Below, piece by piece: positions 49,215 through 59,918 of a DNA stretch of 64,000 nt. The stretch spans positions 930,001 through 994,000 of the forward strand of contig NW_020194517.1 of the NCBI RefSeq assembly GCF_002865645.1, given 5' to 3'. The stretch comes from Hyaloscypha bicolor E. Lineage: Eukaryota > Ascomycota > Leotiomycetes > Helotiales > Hyaloscyphaceae. The translations under genes were made by a program, and so were the position numbers. The notes under the pieces were generated by a model. The model was not told the DNA's origin and searched no databases. It was given only the letters and a program-made list of their open reading frames with translations. How positions within the stretch are numbered: the first letter of the stretch is position 1; the number at the start of each line of letters is the position of its first letter.

Positions 49215-50340
49215 ATAGGATAATATAGAAAAGAAAAGCTATATTTCTTTTTTATTATTTTGAGATTAATATAATTAAATTACTAGATTATAAAGAATAT
49301 AATTTATTAGTTATTACTAGAAATAACTTTTTAGAATAGATTAAAACTAGATCTTTAAAGAACTTAACTAGTAAGAAGGTAACTAAGTTTATTTGGAAAG
49401 AAATTATTTATAAATATAGTTTATTTAGGTAGCTTAAAATAAATAATAGATTAGAATTTAAAAGAGTAATAATTTAGAAATTTAATAAGCTAGGAATTAA
49501 TAGAATTATTATTTTGGCCTATAATTTTAAGAGAAATAGTATAATTAAAAGAGAATATTAACTAATTATTTAAGTATTTATTATATTTATAATAGATAAA
49601 AAGAAGCCTTAGATAGATTTATTATTATATATTTTATTTACTAACCAAATTACTATATATAGACTAACTGGATTTATTTCCTTTTATATAGTTTATAATA
49701 AGAAAGTAATATTACTTATAGAAATATATTTTCTAATCTAGAAAATACTTAAATAAAATAAAGTTTATAATAGAAAAATACTTCTGGAAATATATATAAA
49801 GCAAATATAGATAAGAGATAAAAATATTAAAAAAGCTAGAATAAAAAAGAATAGAAGATACTAAAAAGGAAAGAAGTAATTTAATATTACTTATTAGATT
49901 TATTTAAAGCCTATTTCCGAAAAGAATCTAGTTCTTATATATAATATTAAATTAATAAATTAAGACAAGTTAAGGAATATAAAGCTACTATATTACTAGC
50001 TTGGCCTATATAGAATAAGATATATAAATTAACTAAAAGAATATTATATACTAGAAGAACTTAATAGTATTATATTCTAAAAAATATATACCGGGAATTA
50101 ATTTAAATAGTTTATTAAAAGAAATGAATTCTGGTATTTCCCTAAAAATAAAGTTAATAATAAGTATATATTTATAAATAAATATTTTAAAACAGATATA
50201 GAACTAGAAAAAGAAATAGTTATAGAGTATTATAAGTAAAATAGTATTTAGAAAATTAAAAAAGCTACTAGTATTATTATATATATTTTAGAGTTACCGG
50301 AATTAGAAAAAGTAAAATATATTTCTTTTATAAAGAATTA
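49215..50340 (+). pseudogene. Gypsy integrase relic (outer element)
   Basis: The reading resumes with FEINIIKLLDYKEYNLLVITRN, matching the start of a gypsy integrase core around its first Asp. SLKNLTSKKVTKFIWKEIIY, FNKLGINRIIILAYNFKRNS (H/P-Q-x-N-G-x-E region) and, near 49980-50120, a C-terminal GPY/F-like module (LGLYRIRYIN, YYILEELNSIIF) follow. This supports one pol frame split between 35035 and about 49215. Confidence 0.6.
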
Positions 50341-52320
50341 AGAGAAAGTATCTAATAATAAGAGCTTTTCTTAACCTGAAATAAAGCTTATTACTTTTGA
50401 TTTCTTATATATCTTTTGAATTTTCTTTCTAACTATTATTTATAATCTTTAGAAAATATTATTATTAGACTATTATTCTAGAAATTAGATAAGCTTTACT
50501 ATTACTTATTTCTTATTATTATCTAATTATTATTATTAAATAGTATTCTTAATATATAAAATTTTATTACTAGATCTTAGAAATCGAATATAAAGAATTT
50601 CTTTTAGTATAAAAATAAATAGGGGATTAAGAAGTTATTTTATAGACTCTTAACTCCGAACTATAGTAATAGATAGTAATTATATTTGGAATTAGAAAAA
50701 GAAAAAAAGAAAGAAAAGGATCTTTTATATATATCTTACTAAACTAGAAACTTTTTAAAGGCTTTACTTGCCTTTTTAACTAGCTATTCTTATAGCTTAT
50801 ACTAGTCTAAAGCTCAACTATAATAATTATAGATTTCGATTTTAACTTGAATTACTATTATAAATTTCCTTATAATACCTAAATAAACTTCCTAATTAGA
50901 AGTTATATATAAACGAAATAGCTAAACTAAAAGCCCTATAAAAGAAAAGGGAAACCTTATTAAATCTAATAGTTATTTCCGAAAGTACTTAATAATATAT
51001 AATTCTAGGAATCTATTAAATATTAAATAAACTAGATCTATTTATTTAAAGCCTATTTTATATTAGAAAACCTATTTCTTTTTTAATATAACTATAGCTA
51101 TTCTTAAAACTTATATTAAGGCTTAATTAGTATATTATATATTCCTATTTTTATATAAAGAGAACTTCTTTTATATAGAACTCATTCCCTAATTAAGATA
51201 TTGTTTTATTATTAGAAACTAATTACTTCTTTAAAAAGCTAGTATAATTTACTAATTCTTATTATTAATTTATTTTTTATTATTAAATATTATCTGAATA
51301 ATTCCTATATCTTTAATACTAATTCGGAATACCTAATCTTTTTATATTCTATATTAACTTTAATATTAATTATTCTAAACTTAATAATAATATTATAAAT
51401 CCTATTTATATTATTTTATAGTTTTTTTTTCTATATATTCTAATACTTTTGGTATTACTTTTATTAATATAAATATTACTTTTATTAATATAAATATTAC
51501 TTTTATTAATATAAATATTATTTTAAAGTTCCAAATAACTAAATAGTTTTATATTATTTAAAATTAACTCTAATAAATACTAAATAAATATAATTAGCTT
51601 TCGGAAGAGATACGGATTAGTTTTAGAAGAAGTAATATTTTATTCTGAATTATTTCTTAATTTTATTATTCTAATTTCTTTTCTATTAATACTTATTTTA
51701 TATTTTCCCTAATATTTTTAGTATACTTATATATTTTATCTTTTATATATTTCCTATATTATTTTTCTTTTTTTATACTATTTTTTAAGTTAATAGAAAT
51801 GTTTTTAAATAAATAAGAAATCGGGATATATTTATATTATAAAATTTATATTATTTTCTTTTATATTTTAATATTTTAAATATTATTATTATATTTATAT
51901 TTCTATTATATTACCTTTTTATTTCCTTATTATTACTATTTAGTTTAATCTGCCTTAATTATTTCCTTAATTATATTTCTTTAGATATATATATTTATAT
52001 TCTTTTCTATAATAAAAGTCTAATTCTATATTTTATTTTCTATAATTATTTCTAATTTATAATTATATTATTTTAAATATATTTAATTATTATATCTATT
52101 TTCCCTATTATATATACTATTATTTTAGCTTTGTTTTCTTACTAGAAAGAAAGAAAAACTCAAATATATATAATATATTTATATAATTTAAGACTATTTT
52201 AATTTATTTTTTATTTTGGAATATATTTAAAAGAAATTCTTATAATCTTAAAAACCTTTAATTCTATAACTTATAATTATTATATTAATAATATCTTTAT
52301 AACCTATTAAGAATAATAAA
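50341..52320. other. AT-rich stretch, no gene seen
   Basis: About 2 kb of very A+T-rich DNA after the integrase relic. A small tandem array lies at 51454-51520. Confidence 0.5.
51454..51520. repeat. Three tandem copies of a 21-bp AT-rich unit
   Basis: The unit ATTACTTTTATTAATATAAA(T) is repeated three times with near-perfect identity. There are no unique spacers, so it is a minisatellite and not a CRISPR array. Confidence 0.8.
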
Positions 52321-55050
52321 ATGGCCAAAGAATAGATTTCTTAAGTTAATAAAGTATAGTAGCTAGTTCTTATAAGCTATAGTATTATTAAAAGCCTATA
52401 AATTAATAGTATTAAAATTTAGAATATTAAAGGAGTTTAGGTAATTATAGAAGGCCTACTAATACCAGAAAAGATAGCTATAATTACCGAATTTAATATA
52501 AATATTCTAGATAAGCTAAGTAATATATATAATGAATTCTTAAAATAGAAAACCTTTATTAGAAACAGAACTAGATTGGGATTAACTAAGAAAGAACTAA
52601 AAAACTATTAAGCTAATAATAGAGAATTCGAAAATATTATTAAAGGCATTTCTAAAAGCAGATAAGAGAAGCTTAATAAGATTAAGACTATAGTAAATAG
52701 TCTTAATACTAAGAGTCAGAATAGAATTATATTATATAGTAAAGCTTTTGGCTAATATATTAATAATATCTATAATAATCTTAGTAAGAATATTTATAAG
52801 AAGTTATATTCTCTTTTTAAGATAAAAGCTTTAGTATATAAAGCTATTTAGTTAATTAATAAAGCTATTTTAGAATATATTAAGGATAAGAAATATTAAA
52901 ATATTAGTATATTTACTAAATTAGATATTATTAAGGTACTTAAGTATACTAAAGCTATTTCGGAATATAAAGAATTAGAGTTTAAGCTATTATTAGCTAA
53001 TAACCTTAAAGCTAAATAGTATATCTTTAATATTTCCAGAATTCTAATTAAGGAGTTTATAATAATAAGCCTTTTCCTACTTTTCGAAATAAGCCTAAAG
53101 AATAGGCCCCTATTATAATTTCAGCTTTAACTTAACCGGATCTAGCTAAGAAAAATGGAACTAATTTAATAGAATCTAGTAAGAAGACTACTAGTAAAGC
53201 TAATAGAACTAGTATAACTAGATAAGAAGAACCTAGTAAGAATAGAAAATAAATTAAGCCTAAGACTCCTAATAGATAATAGAGATCTGAGTATTAGACC
53301 AAATATAAGATTAGTAAACTAGAGAAAAGTAAGGAGGAATTCTCTATTTTAAAGGAAAAGATACTATCTAAGAAAACTCCTATAACTATATCCAGAACCA
53401 AGAAGCAAAAGACTAAGGATATTGAATCCGGAGAATTTAATAAAAGTATTTAGTATACTTATAAGATATTAGCTAAATAGAAATTAATACTTATTTAATA
53501 GGATAAGTATATCTTTAAGGAGGTATATAGTAGTATTATAGGACCTATTTATAAATAAGAATACTATAAGGTTAATAATAGATTCCTCGAAACTCCTTAT
53601 ATAATATATATTTAATAACTTACTAATACTCTTTCTATTAATATATAAGAAATTAAGAATACTCTAAAGCTAGTTACTAAGATTTATAAAGTTACTAAAG
53701 GCAAAAAGCATATTTCTATTACTTGGGTAAATAAGGAAATACGAGATTTCTTTTTTAAAAACTAGGAAATTAAAAAGTATAAATATAAATATTATATTTC
53801 TAATTAATTCCGCTCTAATTTATAGCTCTAATTCAATATTACAGTTCCTATTCCTGAGTCTAGTACTACTAATCTGGGTACTAATAGCCATATTTATAAG
53901 AAAGATTACCTGAAATAAATTAAGAAGCTTAGTATTCGAGAACCTTAATAAAAGAAATAGAAATATTATAGTTCTATCTCCAAAAAATAATATATTAATA
54001 TATAGAGATCTTAGTAATAGCTATTTTATCTTAGCCTCTTAACTTTTAATAGTAGATCTATTAATATAGCTCGGATTTTACAAGATATTAAGCAAGTATC
54101 CTATTTACCTAATTACTTACTCTTAGCTAATCCGATACTTTATTCCTGGAAATATTAATTATAATTAGTATAAAGGTAATACTAAAGATCTGGCTATTAC
54201 TAAAGCTTTAAATAGCGAATTTTACCTTAGTAAAAAGTATTAGAATATTAGCTATATTTTCCTTATAAACTATAAGAAGGCTATTACCTTTAATAAGAAG
54301 TTCTTTAAAGACATTAATTATTTCTCTATTTCTAATAAATTTAAGCTAGAAGTAGCTAAGAAAATAGGCAAATATCTACTAAAGATAGTAAAAGGAAAGA
54401 CTCCGAATATAATTTATTTGACTAGATAAATAAATACTTTTAGCTAGATAATCTATAAGTCTGGAATTATAGAAAAGTATTAATTCTCGAATAATATATA
54501 AGTTAAAAAATAGCTTAATAATAATTTGCTATTTAATAGGCCTTTTACTATAGTTCCTATAAGTCTAGTTACTATTAAGAATAGAATATACGAAAATGAA
54601 GTCTCTTATAAGGTTATTAAAGTCTCTTATCTAGAGCTTTCTCCTTCTATTAAAGGTTAATTCAAGAATATAGCAAATAATACGAAATTTAAAAGAGCTA
54701 TCTATTTAGAGTATATTAGTATAATTTATAATATAATTTACTATAATAAGCCTCCTTAATACCTTATAGTAAAGGCAGAAATTAAGTAATAGTTAAAGGC
54801 AAATACTAATTAATATAGAGAACTATATTGGATTTAGTATAAGAATATAGCTAAGCGGATTCGGATTGCCTTTAAGTAAGTTCGGAAGTATAAAATAAGA
54901 TTATTTAAGAGTAATAAATCTTATTTTAGGTATATAAAGGAGAAGTTAGATTAACTAATAGAAGAAGATCCTAAATATTTTATTATTTCGGACTCTAAAT
55001 AGGATTTTTCTATTATTTTTAGTATTTAGGAAATAAGTATAAATGAATAG
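52321..55050 (+). pseudogene. Unknown AT-rich coding relic before the 3' LTR
   Basis: Starting at ATG 52321 (MAKE, then TAG), one frame reads as a plausible Lys/Ile/Asn-rich protein for about 750 nt when RIP stops are ignored (LLIPEKIAIITEFNINILDKL, FIRNRTRLGLTKKELKNYQ, EYKELEFKLLLANNLKAK). Coding-like segments continue to about 54800. It is not recognised. Its place between integrase and 3' LTR would suit an extra 3' ORF of the outer gypsy element or one more nested element. Confidence 0.35.
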
Positions 55051-55059
55051 GGAATTAAA

Positions 55060-55361
55060 TATAATATAGCAGGCTATATTTATTAAAAATTATATTATTT
55101 TAGCGGTTTTGAGATTTAGGTTATATAGTAAAGGCTATAGCCTTTTATATATAACTTGCGGAAATTATATAAGAAAGCTAGTTTTTTTATAGACTTAGAG
55201 AATAATCCTTTATAAGTATTTAATTAATTAAGCTTTTATATACTATATACTATTTATACTTTATTATTTATGCTTTTAATTTATTATTTTGCTATTAAGT
55301 CACGTTTTATACTCTAGTATACTTTATATGGGTTTTTGTCTTATTATAGTTTCCCTCTTAT
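55060..55361 (+). repeat. 3' LTR of the outer gypsy element, cut one base before its end
   Basis: Aligned to the 5' LTR at a constant offset of 45045. Its last base is at 56893, on the far side of the small LTR element that inserted at CTTAT. Confidence 0.85.
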
Positions 55362-55663
55362 TATAATAGCAAGATCAAGGCAATAGTATAAAGGCTCAAA
55401 GATCCAGGAAAATCCCATGTATTGAGAATACTAAGCTAAGGAGAAAAAGGAGAGAGAGAAGGAAAGGGGATAAAAAGAGGGAAATACTAGCTAAAACTAC
55501 TAAAACGCCGGCTAGCTAGGTGAAACCAGTCATATAATAGCCACCCCCCTTTGGCCCCTAGCCAGTACCGTCATATTACCCCCCCGGAAACCAAATCTAA
55601 ATGCCCTTATTCAGATATATAAAGGAAATAGGGTTTTAACGAAACCCCCAAAACGGCCAGCTT

Positions 55664-55999
55664 TTAATAGTTACTGTCTGACCAATAGCCACCTCTACCT
55701 TTACCTGAGGCTCCAGAACTAGCCTCAGACCCAAAATTGTCTGCAGAACCCAAATCATCCCCAGAATCGTCCGCAAAACTATCTACAGAACCGTCTAAAG
55801 AACCAAGCTCGTCCAGGAAACTATCTATAGAATCGTCTATAGAGCCCGAATTATCTATAAAGTCCAAATCGTCCCCAGAACTATCCGCAGAACCGTCCAA
55901 ATCGTCTGCAGAACCGGAACTAGCCTCTGTATCCGATTCAAACTCGGCTCCAGAGCTAGCTTCGCCAGGATCTTGTCGGCTCTCGGTCTCCTTAGACAA
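55664..55999 (-). CDS. Acidic Ser/Asp/Gly repeat ORF in the small LTR element
   Basis: 111 codons from ATG 55999 without a stop. The protein is built of short repeats of the type S-x-D-S-F-x-D-D-L-G-S, starting MSKETESRQDPGEASSGAEF and ending in a small Gly-rich basic tail. The repetition reflects a 15-18-nt minisatellite in the DNA, so the opposite strand is open too (55737-56030), and coding status is uncertain. Confidence 0.35.
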   Translation of the reverse strand: MSKETESRQDPGEASSGAEFESDTEASSGSADDLDGSADSSGDDLDFIDNSGSIDDSIDSFLDELGSLDGSVDSFADDSGDDLGSADNFGSEASSGASGKGRGGYWSDSNY

Positions 56000-56154
56000 T
56001 AAATTATTGGCAGGAGGGCGTCATATATAAGCCTCTGGGGCAGAATCGTCCGAATTGTCTGAATCGGAGGAGTAGTAGTATTGTACGAGAGGCGGCCATA
56101 CGAGAGGCGAATAAGGGAGAGGCGAACGAGGAAGGGGCGAACGTAAGACAGTTA

Positions 56155-56560
56155 CTTCTGTTTTAAATCGGTAAACTGGAACCGATTACCGGGTTTCTTC
56201 CGTTTTAAATCGGGAACCCGAAACCGATTAGCGTATCTCTTGTTTTAAATCGGAGGATTACTAATTCTTGGAGGGGGGTACCGGTTCTTTTGCTCTCGTT
56301 GATATCGAGGAAGCGTCGTCTGCTCTAGTTGAGGGCCGGACTCCGAGGTTAACTGGATCGTAGAGGACGGGAATCTTTCTTCTTTTAAGTCGGCAGAGGA
56401 CCGACTATCGGGTTATCGTCTGTTCTAGTTAAGGGCCAGACTCCGAGGTTGACTAGGTCGTAGAGGACAAGGAACGTTGTCTGCTCTAGTTAAGGGCTAG
56501 GCTCCGAGGTTAACTGGGTCTTGGAGGACGTATCTTTCTTCTTTAAGTTCGGGAAAATTG
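56155..56560. repeat. Imperfect repeats with dyads inside the small LTR element
   Basis: One unit type has TTTTAAATCGG followed within 20 nt by its partner CCGATT (three times, 56160-56260). A second type has CTCTAGTTGAGGGC...GACTCCGAGGTTAACTGG...TAGAGGAC and occurs about three times (56320-56530). Their arrangement suggests small hairpins or binding sites that were multiplied. Confidence 0.6.
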
Positions 56561-56897
56561 CCTACCGAACGTCAGGAGCGGAATTCTGCCTTTGCTCCCC
56601 AAGGACAAGCACGGGTCCTTTGCCGGCAGTATTATATCGCCTCTATAGGCCGAGTCGAGTGAGCTTAGTATTATGTAACGGCGGGATCGAGGTAATAGTA
56701 CAAAGGCTCAAAGATCCAGGAAAATCCCATATATTGAGAATACTAAGCTAAGGAGAAAAAGGAGAGAGAGAAGGAAAGGGGATAAAAAGAGGGAAATACT
56801 AGCTAAAACCACTGAAATGCCGGCTAGCTAGGTAAAACTAGTCATGTGATAGCCACCCCCCTTTGGCCCCTAGCTAGTGCCGTCACACTTATACCGG

Positions 56898-57225
56898 GCA
56901 AGAATTCGATTATTATAATAAATAATTATAGTATATACCGGAGCCAGAAAGTATTTAATATATACCGGATATAAGGGATTTGGATATATTAGTTACCTTC
57001 TTATTACCTAATTTTGAATCTAATTAAGGAGAGCTTTTATAATATTAAGTCTAATATATAAAGGAATTATAGGAAGGTTTATAGAGAGTATCTAAACTTT
57101 AGAGATTATCTAATTAATACCGTTTAGAGGCTTGGACGGGGGCCGGAGGTAGCTAGGAAGGCTAGGGGGCATTTCTATAATTCAGGATATCGGGATTTCC
57201 CTATAGAATTAGTATAATATTAATA
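56898..57225 (+). pseudogene. Tc1/mariner-type transposase, C-terminal part
   Basis: This continues the codon that was broken at 30014 (CCG G / GC AAG). It reads PGKNSIIIINNYSIYRSQ, where the second catalytic Asp of an I-x-D-N-x-S-x-H-R motif is expected, and later has remnants like a PDFNPIE region and an ending near GHFYNSGYRDFPIELV. Numerous TAG, TAA and TTA codons come from C-to-T and G-to-A changes. The exact rejoining across 26.9 kb is the strongest evidence for the nesting order. Confidence 0.8.
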
Positions 57226-57740
57226 GAATTACTATATTTAATATTACTTAAAGTTCTAGTAATTTTAATATTATAAAAGATAGTTCCAAAATTACTTATT
57301 ACTTTACTAGAAAGCCAATATTAATACTAATTAAAAAATACTATAGTTCTTAATAACTATAACTGCTATTAAAAAAACGAAAATATCTTTAGAATTATAG
57401 GAAATAGCTCTTTTAATTATTCTAATATATAAAAATCCTATAGTATAATTATAAAAATATTTAGTATAAGAGAAAAACTTCAAATATTAATAATCTTAAC
57501 TAAAAACAATAACTATAATACTAGTAATAAATCTCTTTAAAAGAGCCTAAAATCCTGTAATCTAATTAGTCTATTCCTTGCCTCCCTAAACTAGTAATAT
57601 ATAGAAATTAAGGAAGTAGCTTATTAACCTCGATTCTAAATATCATCCTCTATCTAATCTCTAATTAATTTGTAATCATTATTAAATATTCCAGAAGTTA
57701 TAAACTCTTACTAATCCTGCTTCTATAAGTTACCTATATT
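57226..57740. other. AT-rich arm of the mariner-type element, no gene seen
   Basis: About 500 bp between the transposase end and the first right-arm coding relic. Strongly A+T-rich, with no recognisable content. Confidence 0.4.
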
Positions 57741-59603
57741 CTAATAGAAGCTAATTTCGTCTTTAGGATACGTACTAAAGACGATATCTAATTAAATCAA
57801 GTTACCTGCTTGGGTATCTATAATAGTACTTTGGGAGGGGGCTACTATATTAGTAATTAGTACCGGAATACCCATATTTAATATAAAAGATTAATTAACC
57901 TCCGAATTCCATACCATATATTAAGGAGAAACCTAATCCTTTATAATAAGGAGAAATCCCTATGGAATACTATACTCTTTAGCCTCCGATTTCTCTATTA
58001 CCTTTAGCTATTTTGGGTTAATCTGCTCCTCTAATACTATAGCTATTAAATTACTAATATTAGTCTATCGATTTTGAGATAAGTAAATATCTAGCCATAC
58101 TCTAAATAATACTAATTCCTCTCCGATATTAGTATTTCTATAAATTGGGCTAGACTCTTACAAAGTATACAAATCAAAGATACTAGAGAAGTACTTAGCT
58201 TAACGATTACGATCTTAATACCGGGAATATAGAAGAGAAGGAAAAGAAGGTCATTAATATTAAAAATAAGGCGAATTAGCTTATAGACAGGGAAGAAGCT
58301 GGATTTACTAGAGAAGTTTAGCTCGATAATATAAAGCTTGCTTAATAGCTACGAACTCAGGGGGAGGGATTAGATCGTAATTAGCGGGATATACAGGTAA
58401 ATAATAGAGTAGTAATACCCGTAGGATGCTATATAAGCTGGCGGAGAGCTCTTCTCTCTTGAATTTATTACTATAGTAGTTATAATTAATAATAGAGCTG
58501 GGTTAAAATAAGCCCTCTCTTTATTCATCCTTTACTTTCCCCTCCTCCTTTACCTTTCCCTTACTCTTATTCCGTTATCCACCTATCCTCTATTAATTTA
58601 TACTATGGTATATCCATTTAATAATCAAATCAGGAGAGATAGTAGTAACATTAGCCTTATTAGAAAGATTATCTCTCTATTAATCTATCCATTTATAGAA
58701 ATCGTCCAAATCAATCCTGAAATGGTTCCCTTTATAGATAAAGTACTATCGATTTTTATTTGGGCACCCTCCCCTTTCCCCCCTATTATACCTCTAATAC
58801 CGTAAAAGTAGGCTCAATCTCTCCTGAAATCTCGATTGTATCTTCCTATCTTCGACTAAAGACTCAATAGCAATAGTAGTAGCTGTTTTCCTAGCCTTCT
58901 TAATAGAGGGGATGCTCTTTTTAGTATTACTGTCGTTATTTGAATAGACTAGCTTGGGAGAATCTGGTGTTTTTCTTCTCTTTCCTGACGCTCTCTCCGG
59001 TTCCGGTAACGATTCGGGATCTCCTTTAGTAACGAATCGGGCTTTAATAGCGCAATCAACGCCTTTGGAGCCCCTAGAAACCATTATAAATTCGAATCTC
59101 TCAAAGCTATTCCTATCTTCGATATAGAAGATCTGTCAATGGCTTAAAGCTCTATATAATACCTTCCATTTCTTCCTAGGCTTGACCTCCTTATCCGTCT
59201 TCGCCGCTTCCTCAGCCTTCATCTGAACCCAGCCCTTCCAAAATCGGTATCCGTAATATAGAATCGATAAAAAATCCTCCTGAAAAGACTCTGTATGAAC
59301 TAGCTTATGGTTCAAGTAAACCTGCCAGTTCATGGTAACCACATAGGTCTTTGGTTCGGGCTCTAGAGATTCGTTGGACGATGACGACGATATTTCGACA
59401 GTAGGCTCCCTTTGGGGATTAGCTCCACTAGCACCAGTATCAGGAGAAGGCTCTTTTGGAGGCCTGCTAGCACTCGTAAGCTTGATTTTAGGCTGTTTGG
59501 GAGCCACTAGAGCGGAGGAGGCCTTAGCCGTAGGTTTTCTCTGTCGTTTTTTGCCTACTGAAGGCGGTGGTTTCTCGATTTTTTTGCTCTTTGAACGTGC
59601 CAT
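57741..59603 (-). pseudogene. Accessory coding relics in the right arm of the mariner-type element
   Basis: From ATG 59603 on the minus strand a basic, disordered N-terminus (MARSKSKKIEKPPPSVGKKR, then EISSSSSNE) leads into a globular-looking part, YVVTMNWQVYLNHKLVHTES, ILYYGYRFWKGWVQMK and KKWKVLYRAL. A TGA at 59136-59138, probably from TGG, follows. The frame then continues in phase (IEDRNSFERFEFIM, GVDCAIKARFVTKGD) to about 58794, with KGNHFRIDLDDFYKWID near 58700. Further minus-strand coding-like sequence lies near 58150-57750 (EELVLFRVWLDIYLSQ). The segment 58222-58480 instead reads best on the plus strand (NLEEKEKK-like coiled-coil, VVIPVGCYISWRRALL). Gene number and strands are therefore unresolved. 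No known family was recognised. Confidence 0.45.
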
Positions 59604-59748
59604 GGTGGGAACTTGCGAATAAAGTCGAAATTGCCTAATTGGGATGGTACTGGAGGTGGTGGTGCGATTATTGGGTGAGTTTTGTCAATTATCATTAATT
59701 TTTGGTGGGGTGCATACCAAAATTGCATGATGCGGCTAAAATTCTCGG

Positions 59749-59774
59749 AAACAGGGAGTTTTTGCATATTACTG
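59749..59774 (-). repeat. Right terminal inverted repeat of the mariner-type element
   Basis: Partner of 29143-29168, followed by TA at 59775-59776. It ends 144 bp before the start codon of the cyclophilin gene. Confidence 0.9.
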
Positions 59775-59918
59775 TAAGAAAAGTTCGGCGATCTTCCGAG
59801 CCCCATTCCAAATTTAACAACCAACGACTCTAAGTTGCTCCTCTGCCTACATCAGCGTGCCAGAGCACGTTCAAAATATTGATGTGATCTCAGATCTACG
59901 GGCTGCTCTTCAGCAATC

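Larger units (their letters stand above)
55362..56887. mobile_element. Small non-autonomous LTR element (1526 bp)
   Basis: The LTRs 55362-55575 and 56674-56887 are both 214 bp, starting TGTAACGGC (TATAATAGC in the left copy) and ending GTCACA (GTCATA). The 5-bp duplication CTTAT lies at 55357-55361 and 56888-56892. The right LTR keeps more C and G. The 1.1-kb interior has no gag or pol. It holds an acidic repeat ORF on the minus strand and a set of GC-rich imperfect repeats. The interior is far less AT-rich than the surrounding gypsy DNA, so the insertion is probably more recent. Confidence 0.9.
30015..56893 (+). mobile_element. Ty3/gypsy LTR retrotransposon with nested insertions
   Basis: The direct repeats 30015-30317 and 55060-55361 plus 56893 are 303 bp each. 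They begin TA (from TG) and end TA (from CA), and they differ almost only by C/T and G/A. Flanking CCGG occurs at 30011-30014 and 56894-56897. Inside on the plus strand are gag-like relics, an aspartic-protease and pre-RT region ending near 35035, then about 14 kb of other elements, then an integrase core from about 49215. The element's own RT and RNase H were not found. The whole body is AT-rich with TAG/TAA in place of Trp and Gln codons. Confidence 0.82.
29143..59774 (+). mobile_element. Tc1/mariner-type element, split by a 26.9-kb nested insertion
   Basis: The terminal inverted repeats CAGTAATATGCA(G/A)AAACTCCC at 29143-29168 and 59749-59774 differ at one of 26 positions. TA flanks each end (29141-29142 and 59775-59776). 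The transposase starts at 29333, is cut at 30014, and resumes at 56898 after an LTR element and its 4-bp CCGG duplication. Without the insert the element is about 3.75 kb, nearly twice a usual Tc1/mariner element. The excess is in its right arm, which carries further coding relics. A less exact inner similarity between the two ends includes a GTGCACC/TGCACCCCACCAAAA block. Confidence 0.85.

Noticed and set aside
51454..51520. Repeat array as a CRISPR-like locus
   Set aside because: Three adjacent copies without spacers in eukaryotic AT-rich DNA; an ordinary minisatellite.
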